A model generated the notes under the pieces. The model made no database searches and was not told where the DNA came from. It worked only from the letters and a program-made list of their open reading frames with translations. The position numbers and the translations under genes are program-made. From Candidatus Peregrinibacteria bacterium CG10_big_fil_rev_8_21_14_0_10_49_16 (lineage in GTDB: Bacteria; Patescibacteriota; Gracilibacteria; Peribacterales; Peribacteraceae): a stretch of DNA of 13,637 nucleotides. Positions 1-7,119 of the stretch are shown one piece after another; position 1 is the first letter of the stretch, and every line of letters begins with the position of its first letter. The stretch is from assembly GCA_002772605.1 (NCBI GenBank), contig PFDS01000040.1, positions 96,625-110,261 on the forward strand, in the 5' to 3' direction.

Positions 1-392
1 ACCCATGTTACGACACAACCAAAGGCAATGCCGGCCAGTACTTCGGAAAATGAGTGACCAAGCCTTTCACTAAAATGCTTCCAATCCTGTAAACGATTGA
101 TTACTTCGGAATGCTGACCCAAAGCACGTCGTGCACTCATCGCGTCGTACCACACGATACAAGCAAATACGAATGCAATCGTGAACTCCACAGAAGAAGG
201 CCCGAGCTTGCGCCATACGATGATCAGCAGTGATGTCACAAACGCTGAATGGCCACTGGGCATTCCTCCCGGATGAAATAAGTGGTGATGCCAGGACCCT
301 GTGCGCATACCTTCAACTACAATTTTTGTACACTCGCAAAGAACAAGGACCACAAGAGGGATAAGAAACAGATATTCCCGAAAGAGTTCCAT
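1..392 (-). CDS. Divergent PAP2 family (YuiD/DUF212-like) membrane phosphatase, C-terminus cut by window edge
   Basis: Reading the minus strand from the ATG at 392 gives about 130 residues that run off the left edge. The first ~20 residues are a hydrophobic segment. They are followed by the family signature GGMPSGHS (about residues 42-49), then a second membrane segment, then YDAMSARRALGQHSEVIN, which matches the FDATGVRRHAGEQATVIN block of B. subtilis YuiD-type proteins. The sequence breaks off in a third hydrophobic stretch after GHSFSEVLAGI. These proteins are related to PAP2 lipid phosphatases and keep the SxHS-type motif. Their substrate is not firmly known; a lipid or isoprenoid phosphate is the usual guess. 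The gene is divergent from the hpf-like gene at 483. There is no Shine-Dalgarno sequence. A TATACT box (minus strand, 406-401) lies 8 nt before the ATG, so the transcript may be almost leaderless. Identification is strong; function is inferred from family. Confidence 0.88.
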   Translation of the reverse strand, partial: MELFREYLFLIPLVVLVLCECTKIVVEGMRTGSWHHHLFHPGGMPSGHSAFVTSLLIIVWRKLGPSSVEFTIAFVFACIVWYDAMSARRALGQHSEVINRLQDWKHFSERLGHSFSEVLAGIAFGCVVTW

Positions 393-428
393 AGAACTCG
401 AGTATAGCGCAAAAAGCCAAAATAACCA

Positions 429-458
429 CTTACATAGACGAGAGAAATTTGCTAGGAT
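429..458 (+). promoter_or_regulatory. Weak candidate promoter for the hpf-7TM-ligase-maf run
   Basis: CTTACA (429-434) and TAGGAT (453-458) are separated by 18 nt, with 4/6 matches each to the sigma-70 consensus boxes. They lie 24 nt before the ATG at 483. The match is weak and the site is proposed mainly because the 90-nt divergent spacer must hold promoters for both directions. Confidence 0.25.
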
Positions 459-482
459 GTAGACCAAATTTTCCGCATATCT

Positions 483-791
483 ATGCACATTGAACACTAC
501 GAAAAATACCTCCGTTACACGGACCGTGAGCTCCTGCTCCTTGCACGAAAAGTGGGCTCCCTCGCAACACGCTGCAAGCGTCTGAAAGACGCGAGTTCCA
601 GTATTCGAATAGAAGCAGAACGCCGTGCCACCAAGAAGAAGCAGGACAGTGTCAAAGTAACCATGACCATTGAATTACCGCAAAAAATCCTACGAGCAGA
701 ATCAAGAAAGCCCACAGTACTAGAAGCTATCGATCGCTGTACCCAAAAATTGATGCCACAAATCGCGAGGTATAAGGACCTTCACTCGTAA
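483..791 (+). CDS. hpf: Ribosome hibernation promoting factor, HPF/YfiA family (short form)
   Basis: A 102-residue protein with the layout of the short HPF/YfiA fold. It opens with the YTDRELLLLARKVGSLATRCKRL helix region, continues with a basic IEAERR.TKKK strand segment and KVTMTIELP, and ends with the block LRAESRKPTVLEAIDRCTQKLMPQI. That last block corresponds to the HASAEGQDMYAAIDGLIDKL block of E. coli HPF. Such proteins bind the decoding centre of the 30S subunit and silence ribosomes in stationary phase or stress. There is no C-terminal long-HPF dimerisation extension. The ATG at 483 is the only usual start after an in-frame stop at 453-455, and no Shine-Dalgarno precedes it. The gene ends just before the 7TM gene, so both are probably co-transcribed. 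N-terminal similarity is weaker than C-terminal; I am fairly sure of the family. Confidence 0.78.
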   Translation: MHIEHYEKYLRYTDRELLLLARKVGSLATRCKRLKDASSSIRIEAERRATKKKQDSVKVTMTIELPQKILRAESRKPTVLEAIDRCTQKLMPQIARYKDLHS

Positions 792-796
792 GCTCT

Positions 797-2347
797 CTGC
801 GTTCCGCTCCGACTACCGCCGGCTGGATTTGTATCACATTTCTCTCCCTTTGGAATGTACAAAACCATGCATACGCTTCTGCAATACAAGCACAAGGCAT
901 TGAGGCGGAAGCGGAAGAAGAACAAATCGTCGAAGCAATCATTCGTGGACCGAAAGACATTGCCGTGGGTCGCACTCTCGTCCTCGATGCATCAACCAGC
1001 CTTATTCAGGGAGATGATGTGCGATATGCGTGGTTTGTGAATAACAGTGAAAAACCGATTAGTACAACAGTGGAAGCGATCTACACTCCTGAAGAACCTG
1101 GTAATATCTTCTTTACCCTGCGTATTACAAGCATCGTAGATAAAGAGGAAATCACAGCAGAAACCGTATACTTGGTACGCGCCTTTGACCGAAAAATCGT
1201 ACTCATCGCCGATACGAGTATCCCCAGCGAAAAACTGGAACTTCATCGACAGTCAGCCGATGATGCAGGAGTATTTTTACGGATTTTGCATCCGCCTGCA
1301 GCCACGAATCCTATTCGCACCACAGACGAATTTCTCACACTGCTCAGTGATGAAAAAAATGCATTCATTGGCGCAGAATCGGTAGTGCTCTGGACAGATA
1401 ACCTCACCGCACTGCAAGCACTCATGCGCGTATTTGAAGCGGATGAGGAGCTTCTGGCACCACTGGAAAAGCAGTCCATCATTCTCATCACGAGTCGTAG
1501 CCTGCAAACACTGGCACGTACGGCAACGGGACCCTTCTCTGTGCTGAAACCGCAACAAATCATCATTACCCGAAAGGAAGCCATCAACCCTCTCATACTC
1601 ACGGAAACTATCGCAACATTTCTTCAGGAAGCAGAACAGCGGGATATTGATTTCCTTGTTCTCGATAAGACTACTGTCGGACTACGTCCATGGAATGCAC
1701 TGTCCACACTTGTGAACTATATGATGACCCACGGCGTCTCAAGTGACACGGTAATTCTTCTTTTACTGCTTCCGATTATCGCCACCATTCTTGCATTCTT
1801 TAAACAAGTAGTAGGAATCACAACATTTGGATTGTTTGCACCCTCTATCATCGCACTGAGTTTCCTCGCACTCGGATGGTGGATCGGACTCCTCTTTTTG
1901 CTCTTCATTATCGCCACCGGATATGCCGTGCGCACATGTATGAGACGTTGGCGCCTACTCTACATCCCGAAAGTAGCCATCATTATTACCGTGGTGAGTC
2001 TCACTCTTCTCGTCCTTCTCAGTATTGGAACATTCTTTGGCGTCCGTCTGCCACGTGACACGATTTTCATCTTGTTGATTATGTCGACACTCGCAGAGAG
2101 TTTTTTAAATCTCAAAACAGAACAAGGGTTTCGCTCTGCGGTATTTGCCATTGGTGAAACGATTATTGCTTCACTCCTCTGCGTCCTTATTGTGCAATGG
2201 CAAGCACTGCAAGTACTTATTCTTGCTTATCCAGAACTCATTTTGCTTACGCTGATCATCAATGCCTTCCTCGGAAAGTGGACAGGTCTAAGACTTGTAG
2301 AGTACTTCCGCTTCCGGGAAGTGCTCCATACATTGCAAGAAGAGTAA
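797..2347 (+). CDS. Exported 7-transmembrane protein (7TM_transglut family) with N-terminal PKD-like domain
   Basis: The C-terminal half (about 1700-2347) has seven hydrophobic helices and the hallmarks of the membrane module usually fused to an inactive transglutaminase: LLLLLPIIATILAFFKQVVG, TTFGLFAPSIIAL, RRWRLLYIPK, and a final LGKWTGLRLVEYFRFRE. Ahead of it lies an extracytoplasmic region. It begins with a PKD-like Ig fold (IRGPKDIAVGRTLVLDAS to about 1180) and continues with a ~170-residue alpha/beta-looking segment that I do not recognise. GTG 965 would cut the PKD domain in its first strand. The open frame runs upstream to 776 and encodes a good signal peptide (Arg, then WICITFLSLW, then a likely cut after AYA). 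The only start-like codon giving that peptide is CTG 797, 5 nt after the hpf stop; 516 residues result. The ATP-grasp gene follows after 4 nt, the partner this family normally has. Family is clear; the start is uncertain. Confidence 0.8.
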   Translation: MRSAPTTAGWICITFLSLWNVQNHAYASAIQAQGIEAEAEEEQIVEAIIRGPKDIAVGRTLVLDASTSLIQGDDVRYAWFVNNSEKPISTTVEAIYTPEEPGNIFFTLRITSIVDKEEITAETVYLVRAFDRKIVLIADTSIPSEKLELHRQSADDAGVFLRILHPPAATNPIRTTDEFLTLLSDEKNAFIGAESVVLWTDNLTALQALMRVFEADEELLAPLEKQSIILITSRSLQTLARTATGPFSVLKPQQIIITRKEAINPLILTETIATFLQEAEQRDIDFLVLDKTTVGLRPWNALSTLVNYMMTHGVSSDTVILLLLLPIIATILAFFKQVVGITTFGLFAPSIIALSFLALGWWIGLLFLLFIIATGYAVRTCMRRWRLLYIPKVAIIITVVSLTLLVLLSIGTFFGVRLPRDTIFILLIMSTLAESFLNLKTEQGFRSAVFAIGETIIASLLCVLIVQWQALQVLILAYPELILLTLIINAFLGKWTGLRLVEYFRFREVLHTLQEE

Positions 2348-2351
2348 CACG

Positions 2352-4712
2352 ATGTGGTCCTTTCTTACCAATCACGGCATTCTGGGACTTAATGCACGCA
2401 ATTTGCTATACATCAAACCTTTTAATCCCAAAAAAGCCATAGCTCTTGCTGATGATAAATTAAAAACCAAAGCATTTCTTGCCACAAGAGGCATACCTGT
2501 TGCAAAGATTTACGGCCGCATTGAGACACGTAAACAGCTGAAGACATTTGATTTCTCCAGCCTTCCCGATGAGTGTGTGCTGAAACCAAAATACGGTTTT
2601 GGCGGAGAAGGAATTATTATTCTTCGCGGTCGAAAAAATGGATGTTTCCTGAGACAGGGGAAGGAACCGATTTCGCACAAGCAACTGTGCGAGCACATTG
2701 AAGACATTCTCGACGGAAAATTTTCTGTGAACGGACATGCAGACACTGCATTTTTCGAGAAACTTCTCATTCCGCATGAGTCTCTTGCTCATCTGCGTCC
2801 CGCAGGATTGCCGGATATTCGTGTTATTGTATTTAATCTGGCGCCCGTCATGGCAATGTTGCGCATTCCGACAAAAGTGAGCGGCGGAAAAGCAAATTTA
2901 CATCTTGGAGGCATTGGATTAGGTATTGATATTGCAAAAGGTATCACCACACATGGCGCACAGAGACATCATATTATTCATACGCTCCCTCATGGAGTAC
3001 CTGTGCAAGGAATCCATATTCCTTTCTGGGATGACATCCTTCTCATGTGCTCCCGTATCCAGTACCTCACAAATATCGGCTATCTTGCGGTTGATATTAC
3101 CATTGATCAAGATCAGGGGCCTTTGCTTCTTGAAGTAAATGCCAGAGCTGGACTGGGTGTGCAAATTGCCAATCTGGCTCCACTGCGCTCACGCCTAGAA
3201 AGAGTAGAAGGAATTTCCATCAGTTCCCCCGAAAAAGGAGTGCGCATAGCTCAAGAACTTTTTGGAGAAAAGGCAAAGAAAACTGAACAAGCCCAAAACC
3301 ATATTCTTGCACTACATGAAACAATTTCCATTGCTGGGGATGGAACAACCATTCGTGTTCCCTGCCTTATCACACCCAAATACATACAATCCATCTTCGA
3401 CCCAACGCTCATACAGCATCTTCTAGAGCAAGGTGCCGTTGCAGTTCACAACGAAGAAGAGCATCTTTTCCGTGTCAAATTCACATTGGGAGGAAAGAAA
3501 ATTCAGACCATTGTGCAATCCAAACCCGTACAAGAACAGGGCATTCAAGCTGCTATTGGCCAACGTGACCTTAAAGGGTTCTTAATCGATCCTGCAAAAG
3601 CAGCGGCATTTTCCCCCGTGGGAACGGTACGCGAAGATCTCCGTGCGGCGGACAAGCTCTTGGCACGCATCAACAAAGACCTGTCACTCCTCAGGTACCT
3701 CAAACCTATCAACCTAGAAGAACAACGCGTTCTCCTTGCAAACAGCGCACAACACAACCCCATATTCCGGTACAAACCCGCGCCTCCCGAACTAGACGAA
3801 TATGAAGAACAGCTCCAAAGTATCGCTCTTGATGCGTCACCGCTTGGCATTGTCCTAGACAAAAAGAAAGAAGAGCTTCTGAAACGTATTTCCCTGCTTC
3901 GCGTACGTGGCCAAGGTGCGGAAACCTTCACACAGTCATCACTTGCGCTGTATGGCTCTTTGGACACAGAACTGTTACAACAAGCACACGATCACCTGGC
4001 AACACAAATTGCCTGCGATTTGGTAAAGGAAGAAGATGTATTGAGTGCCAAAAAAGCTTCTCCTATTTTTGAACAAGCACTTCAGACATATGGCCTGCAT
4101 GAATGGCAAGTCACCATATCATCGACAATTATTCCCGACTGTATGGTGAGTAGTAAGCATGTATATTTGCGTAATGACGCACTGTTTTCGACAGAACGTA
4201 TCCAGGCGCTGATCGCACACGAAATTGAAACACACGCACTTACAGCAGAAAACGGGGAACAGCAACCATACGACATTTTCCGACGTGGTTTTGCCAACTA
4301 TCTCGATACACAGGAAGGCTTGGCTGTCTTAAATCAGAACCGCATTCTCTCAGAATACAGTGAAAAGCGATTTGGTCCTGCAAAAACACTTCTCGGCTTG
4401 GAACATGCACTATCCCATTCTTTTGCAGACGTGCGGGCATTCTTCCTCCATCAGGGCTACAGTGACGAACGCGCAGTCACCAAAGCTATTCAAATGAAAC
4501 GTGGTCTCACACATACGGCAGAACCAGGCGCATTTACCAAAGGAATTGTCTACTTCCGCGGATGGAAGAACATTGAAAAATTTGTGAAAGATAACGGAGA
4601 CCTGAAGAAGCTCTACATAGGAAAAATTGCCATTGAAGATCTCCCATTCATTGAACAAATTCCCAATATCAAACCCCCCCTCCTCTTGCCGACATACCTT
4701 CGAGAGACATAA
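2352..4712 (+). CDS. Fusion of RimK/alpha-L-glutamate-ligase-like ATP-grasp enzyme, degenerate retropepsin-like domain and DUF1704 (MATCAP-type) zinc peptidase
   Basis: This 786-residue protein has three parts. Residues ~8-300 are an ATP-grasp ligase of the 'alpha-L-glutamate ligase-related' type that accompanies 7TM_transglut proteins: GLNARNLLYI, the pre-grasp DDKLKTKAFLATRGIPV, the glycine-rich loop KPKYGFGGEGI (78-88), DIRVIVFN, and the metal-binding LLEVNARAGLGVQ (E261, N263). Residues ~318-418 resemble the retropepsin-like fold of RimB-type proteases, ending IGQRDLKGFLIDP (402-414), but lack a D-[ST]-G catalytic motif. Residues ~422-786 are DUF1704/'QEGLA' peptidase: HEIETH (623-628, HExxxH zinc motif), QEGLA (654-658, E655 a likely third ligand), then GAFTKGIVYFRG and a terminal LLPTYLRE. 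Expected activities are ATP-dependent addition of an amino acid to a peptide or protein end and metal-dependent removal of a terminal residue. The target is unknown. The ATG lies 4 nt after the 7TM stop; the stop overlaps the maf start. Confidence 0.85.
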   Translation: MWSFLTNHGILGLNARNLLYIKPFNPKKAIALADDKLKTKAFLATRGIPVAKIYGRIETRKQLKTFDFSSLPDECVLKPKYGFGGEGIIILRGRKNGCFLRQGKEPISHKQLCEHIEDILDGKFSVNGHADTAFFEKLLIPHESLAHLRPAGLPDIRVIVFNLAPVMAMLRIPTKVSGGKANLHLGGIGLGIDIAKGITTHGAQRHHIIHTLPHGVPVQGIHIPFWDDILLMCSRIQYLTNIGYLAVDITIDQDQGPLLLEVNARAGLGVQIANLAPLRSRLERVEGISISSPEKGVRIAQELFGEKAKKTEQAQNHILALHETISIAGDGTTIRVPCLITPKYIQSIFDPTLIQHLLEQGAVAVHNEEEHLFRVKFTLGGKKIQTIVQSKPVQEQGIQAAIGQRDLKGFLIDPAKAAAFSPVGTVREDLRAADKLLARINKDLSLLRYLKPINLEEQRVLLANSAQHNPIFRYKPAPPELDEYEEQLQSIALDASPLGIVLDKKKEELLKRISLLRVRGQGAETFTQSSLALYGSLDTELLQQAHDHLATQIACDLVKEEDVLSAKKASPIFEQALQTYGLHEWQVTISSTIIPDCMVSSKHVYLRNDALFSTERIQALIAHEIETHALTAENGEQQPYDIFRRGFANYLDTQEGLAVLNQNRILSEYSEKRFGPAKTLLGLEHALSHSFADVRAFFLHQGYSDERAVTKAIQMKRGLTHTAEPGAFTKGIVYFRGWKNIEKFVKDNGDLKKLYIGKIAIEDLPFIEQIPNIKPPLLLPTYLRET

Positions 4713-5290
4713 TGCGTATTATTCTGGCTTCTGCCAGCCCCTATAGAAAAAAACTCCTCGAAAGTATCGGCATTCATTTCGAAACAATCGTCAGTACAGT
4801 ACAAGAGCATGACGTGCTTTGCCCCGAACCTGCCAAGCGCGCCGAACTTCTGGCACAGATGAAAGCAGAAGACATAGCAAAGCATCATCCAGACGCCTTA
4901 GTGATCGGATCGGATACCGTACTGGAAGGTCCTAATAGATCACTACTCGAAAAACCCATACACGAAGAGGATGCTCGAAGAATGCTCCGCCTGCAAAGCG
5001 GCAACGCATCACTCGTCCATTCAGGGCTCAGTATTGCCTACAAAGGAAAAACACATACGGGCATTGATACGACAACAGTCATATTCACACACCTCACAAC
5101 AGAAGAGATAGACGCATGGATTGCATCTGGAAACTGGCAGAACTGCTCTGGCGCGCTCCAGATCGAAGGCCTTGGCCAGTTCCTCATCGAACGCCTCGAA
5201 GGCGACTACACCGGCGTCATCGGCCTGCCATTGTTCTTGCTCGGAAAGCTGTTCGAAGAAGCAGGGGTGAAGTGGAGAGAGTTGGTATAG
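4712..5290 (+). CDS. maf: Maf-family nucleotide pyrophosphatase
   Basis: A full-length (192 aa) Maf/HAM1-superfamily enzyme that hydrolyses non-canonical or excess nucleoside triphosphates to monophosphate and pyrophosphate in the cytoplasm. Visible motifs are LASASPYRKKLL (5-16), SDTV with the catalytic Asp68, EKP (80-82), GALQIEGLGQFLIE (147-160) and GDYTGVIGLPL (164-174). The usual SPRR is SPYR, so the first Arg is replaced by Tyr while Arg12 stays. The EGLG block is closer to the YceF (7-methyl-GTP) type, while GDYTGVIGLP is closer to the YhdE (dTTP/UTP) type, so the substrate cannot be assigned. The start overlaps the previous stop (TAATG), which points to translational coupling with the ligase-peptidase fusion. 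It is the last gene of the plus-strand run and is followed directly by the REP pair. Confidence 0.92.
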   Translation: MRIILASASPYRKKLLESIGIHFETIVSTVQEHDVLCPEPAKRAELLAQMKAEDIAKHHPDALVIGSDTVLEGPNRSLLEKPIHEEDARRMLRLQSGNASLVHSGLSIAYKGKTHTGIDTTTVIFTHLTTEEIDAWIASGNWQNCSGALQIEGLGQFLIERLEGDYTGVIGLPLFLLGKLFEEAGVKWRELV

Positions 5291-5299
5291 GGAGAGGAG

Positions 5300-5388
5300 G
5301 AGACGTCCCGCCGGGACGTCTCTACAACACAGGGCAAGCCAGCACCAAAATTCTTAACATCTGTAGAGACGTTGCGGTGCAACGTCTC
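5300..5388. repeat. REPIN-like element: two inverted 27-bp REP hairpins with GTAG heads
   Basis: Two perfect 10-bp palindromes sit between the convergent maf and DUF3048 genes. REP1 (5300-5326, minus orientation) and REP2 (5362-5388, plus orientation) both read TGTAGAGACGT, 9 variable bases, ACGTCTC, with a 3-nt loop (GGC or GGT). Between them the stem differs at two base pairs, and both changes are compensated (C-G to T-A and C-G to G-C), so pairing is preserved. A GTAG tetranucleotide next to a palindrome is the hallmark of REPs mobilised by RAYT (REP-associated tyrosine) transposases, and an inverted pair is a REPIN. The two GTAG heads face each other across a 35-nt spacer. No RAYT gene is in the window, so it would act in trans. 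Neither hairpin is followed by a T tract, but they may still attenuate convergent transcription. Confidence 0.8.
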
Positions 5389-5394
5389 AATACA

Positions 5395-6432
5395 CTATTC
5401 ACTCCACTCCACCCTCTCCAACGTCGGGAGGACCATCATCCATATCTGCCCTTTGCTAAAGAGCAGCGTACTTCCATCTGCATCCAAAAAAAGATAGGGC
5501 TGATCTTCAAATGCCCGCACCCATGTGCCACTCTGCACTTTTCCATTGCGAAAAAGGAGAATGGGACCCGAACCAATGGTGTCCATCACCAGACGACCGT
5601 ATTCTCCAACATCTGTAATAGGCACCTCCATCATAAGAACATTGCTCGGACGTGCATCTTGCACGAGATGTCCATTAGTACGAATGTACCCGCCACCTAA
5701 TGCATCATAGATATATGTCACGTTATGGTCAGGGTTGAAAAACTGTACAAACACCTTCGTCGCCCCGGAACCTGAAGGAAAACCTCCCACGGAAAAAAGA
5801 TTGGAATCGGTCACATGAAGATCTTTCTCTTTCAAGAGGTCTTCTACATGCTCCCGGTCTACGAATAAATCGTGAGGTGGTACACTGGCTGGATCTCGCA
5901 AAAAATGATTTGGAAGCCCCAGGCCATTAAATGCATACAGAGTGGGAAATGTCAGCACTTGCTCTAGCGCCTCAGGACTGCCTCCGGCATAAAATAGTGC
6001 AGATGACCATGGTACTATGCCTGAAAGAAAGTAAGGGCGTAGGGAACGAATGGGTCCGATCTGTTTTGGAAAATCCGAACGGTCAACATAGACAACAAAT
6101 CGAGAAATCATTCCCTCTACTAAAAACTCCTGAATGAGAAACGCACTCTCAAGACCCTTCTGAAATGGACGTGCGTCCTCATGGTTCTCTACAATAAATG
6201 ACAGTACTTCGCGTTTCTTGGAGAAAAAAGGAATGGGCACAGGTAAACGCAGACGTGAGAGAATGCCAGTCTCGAATGATGAAAGAGTTGCTTCACGTTC
6301 TGTGGCAGGAGGGTCTCCCTGAGAAGACTCGTTCACTACGGGGATATGCGTAAAGAGAATGCCAACTCCTATGAGGAAAAGGCATGCAAAGATAGTGGCA
6401 CACGCTATACACCAGTACTGCTTACCTCTCAT
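5395..6432 (-). CDS. Membrane-anchored DUF3048 (YerB-like) domain protein
   Basis: A 345-residue protein with one N-terminal membrane segment (about residues 7-27, no lipobox Cys after it) and a long outside part. The part from about residue 78 matches the DUF3048/YerB family: FIVENHEDARPFQKGL, then FLVEGMISRFVVYV, KQIGPIRSLRPYFL and YAGGSPEALEQV. The C-terminal half (to residue 345) carries the second family domain, with GGGYIRTNG and a GTWVRAFEDQP-like strand. Its role is not established; in Gram-positives it is a cell-surface lipoprotein of unknown activity. Here an uncleaved anchor replaces the lipid anchor. Its ATG overlaps the TGA of the L25 gene (ATGA, 6429-6432), so the two are translationally coupled. 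The gene ends with TAG 7 nt from the REP pair. Confidence 0.85.
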   Translation of the reverse strand: MRGKQYWCIACATIFACLFLIGVGILFTHIPVVNESSQGDPPATEREATLSSFETGILSRLRLPVPIPFFSKKREVLSFIVENHEDARPFQKGLESAFLIQEFLVEGMISRFVVYVDRSDFPKQIGPIRSLRPYFLSGIVPWSSALFYAGGSPEALEQVLTFPTLYAFNGLGLPNHFLRDPASVPPHDLFVDREHVEDLLKEKDLHVTDSNLFSVGGFPSGSGATKVFVQFFNPDHNVTYIYDALGGGYIRTNGHLVQDARPSNVLMMEVPITDVGEYGRLVMDTIGSGPILLFRNGKVQSGTWVRAFEDQPYLFLDADGSTLLFSKGQIWMMVLPTLERVEWSE

Positions 6433-7109
6433 GAATCAGATGAAGAGGATGCGGAAGAACCAGCACTGTCGGACTTAGCTGCATCACCCTCTCCTTCTTT
6501 CTTCTCCCCTTCGGGAGATTCACCCGCCACACCTTCAACAACAGGGGTTTCTTCTATTTCACTGCGTGGCTCTTGCACCATCGCTACAACAGCATCCTGT
6601 GCTTCAAGAATCCGCACTCCGGCAGGAATAGCCAGGTCTGCCACAGTCACCGTAGTACCAAAGTTCTCCAACACAGAAATGTGTACGGTAATTTCAGCAG
6701 GAAGGTCTTTCGGAAGACACCTCACAGTGACATGGTCTAATGGGGAGACTAAAACGCCACCCAATTCCTTGACGGCAAGAGATTCTCCCTCGTGAGTAAG
6801 AGGAACAGTAGCTTCTACCTCCTTATTCATATCTACTGCATAAAAATCCGCATGGAGAAGAGCGTCGCTCACTGGGTCAACGTCTAGAGCATAGAAGAGG
6901 ACCGGAATTTTCTTATCCTGAATGACTAACTCTACAAGAGTACTCTCTCCAGCCTGGCGATACGCCTTCAAGAGATCTGCAGCTTTACACTCCAGATGTG
7001 CATGTGCTGCTTGGTTGCCATACACAACACAGGGAACTTTCCCTGCGCGACGAAGTACACGAGGTTTCGCTTCAGAACGAGGATCGGCAATAAGTATAAC
7101 AGTATCCAT
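6429..7109 (-). CDS. rplY: 50S ribosomal protein L25/CTC (general stress protein Ctc)
   Basis: A 226-residue L25/TL5/CTC protein that binds 5S rRNA in the large subunit. The N-terminal L25 beta-barrel is marked by RRAGKVPCVVYGNQ (about 20-33) and by LLHADFYAVD. The second, CTC-type domain follows (EATVPLTHEGES, GGVLVSPLDHVTVRCLP, ENFGTTVTVADLAIP). After VVAMVQEP the last ~45 residues are a low-complexity tail, first Glu/Gly-rich and then almost only Ser/Ala/Asp. Such tails are common in this family but this one is strongly Ser-rich at the end. The ATG at 7109 has no Shine-Dalgarno sequence. It follows the GT2 gene by 46 nt, where a weak promoter is possible, and overlaps the DUF3048 gene by ATGA. 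The family identification is firm. Confidence 0.93.
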   Translation of the reverse strand: MDTVILIADPRSEAKPRVLRRAGKVPCVVYGNQAAHAHLECKAADLLKAYRQAGESTLVELVIQDKKIPVLFYALDVDPVSDALLHADFYAVDMNKEVEATVPLTHEGESLAVKELGGVLVSPLDHVTVRCLPKDLPAEITVHISVLENFGTTVTVADLAIPAGVRILEAQDAVVAMVQEPRSEIEETPVVEGVAGESPEGEKKEGEGDAAKSDSAGSSASSSSDS

Positions 7110-7119
7110 GAGCCAAAAT

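Noticed and set aside
965..2347. Taking GTG 965 as the true start of the 7TM protein
   Set aside because: It would remove the signal peptide and the first part of the PKD-like domain, both clearly encoded in frame upstream; kept only as the fallback start.
5300..5388. Two short palindromes read as a CRISPR array or as a classical intrinsic terminator
   Set aside because: There are only two units, in inverted orientation, with one spacer, so not a CRISPR array. Neither hairpin is followed by a run of T, so a standard intrinsic terminator is not supported.
5116..5700. A 194-residue open frame on the plus strand
   Set aside because: It lies across the end of maf, the REP pair and the antisense of the DUF3048 gene; its translation is Arg/His/Pro-rich with no family features. 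A shadow of real genes.
6429..6431. UGA read as glycine (Gracilibacteria/SR1 code)
   Set aside because: TGA ends the L25, glycosyltransferase and hppA genes at the expected family ends, and no TGA occurs inside any of the conserved domains.
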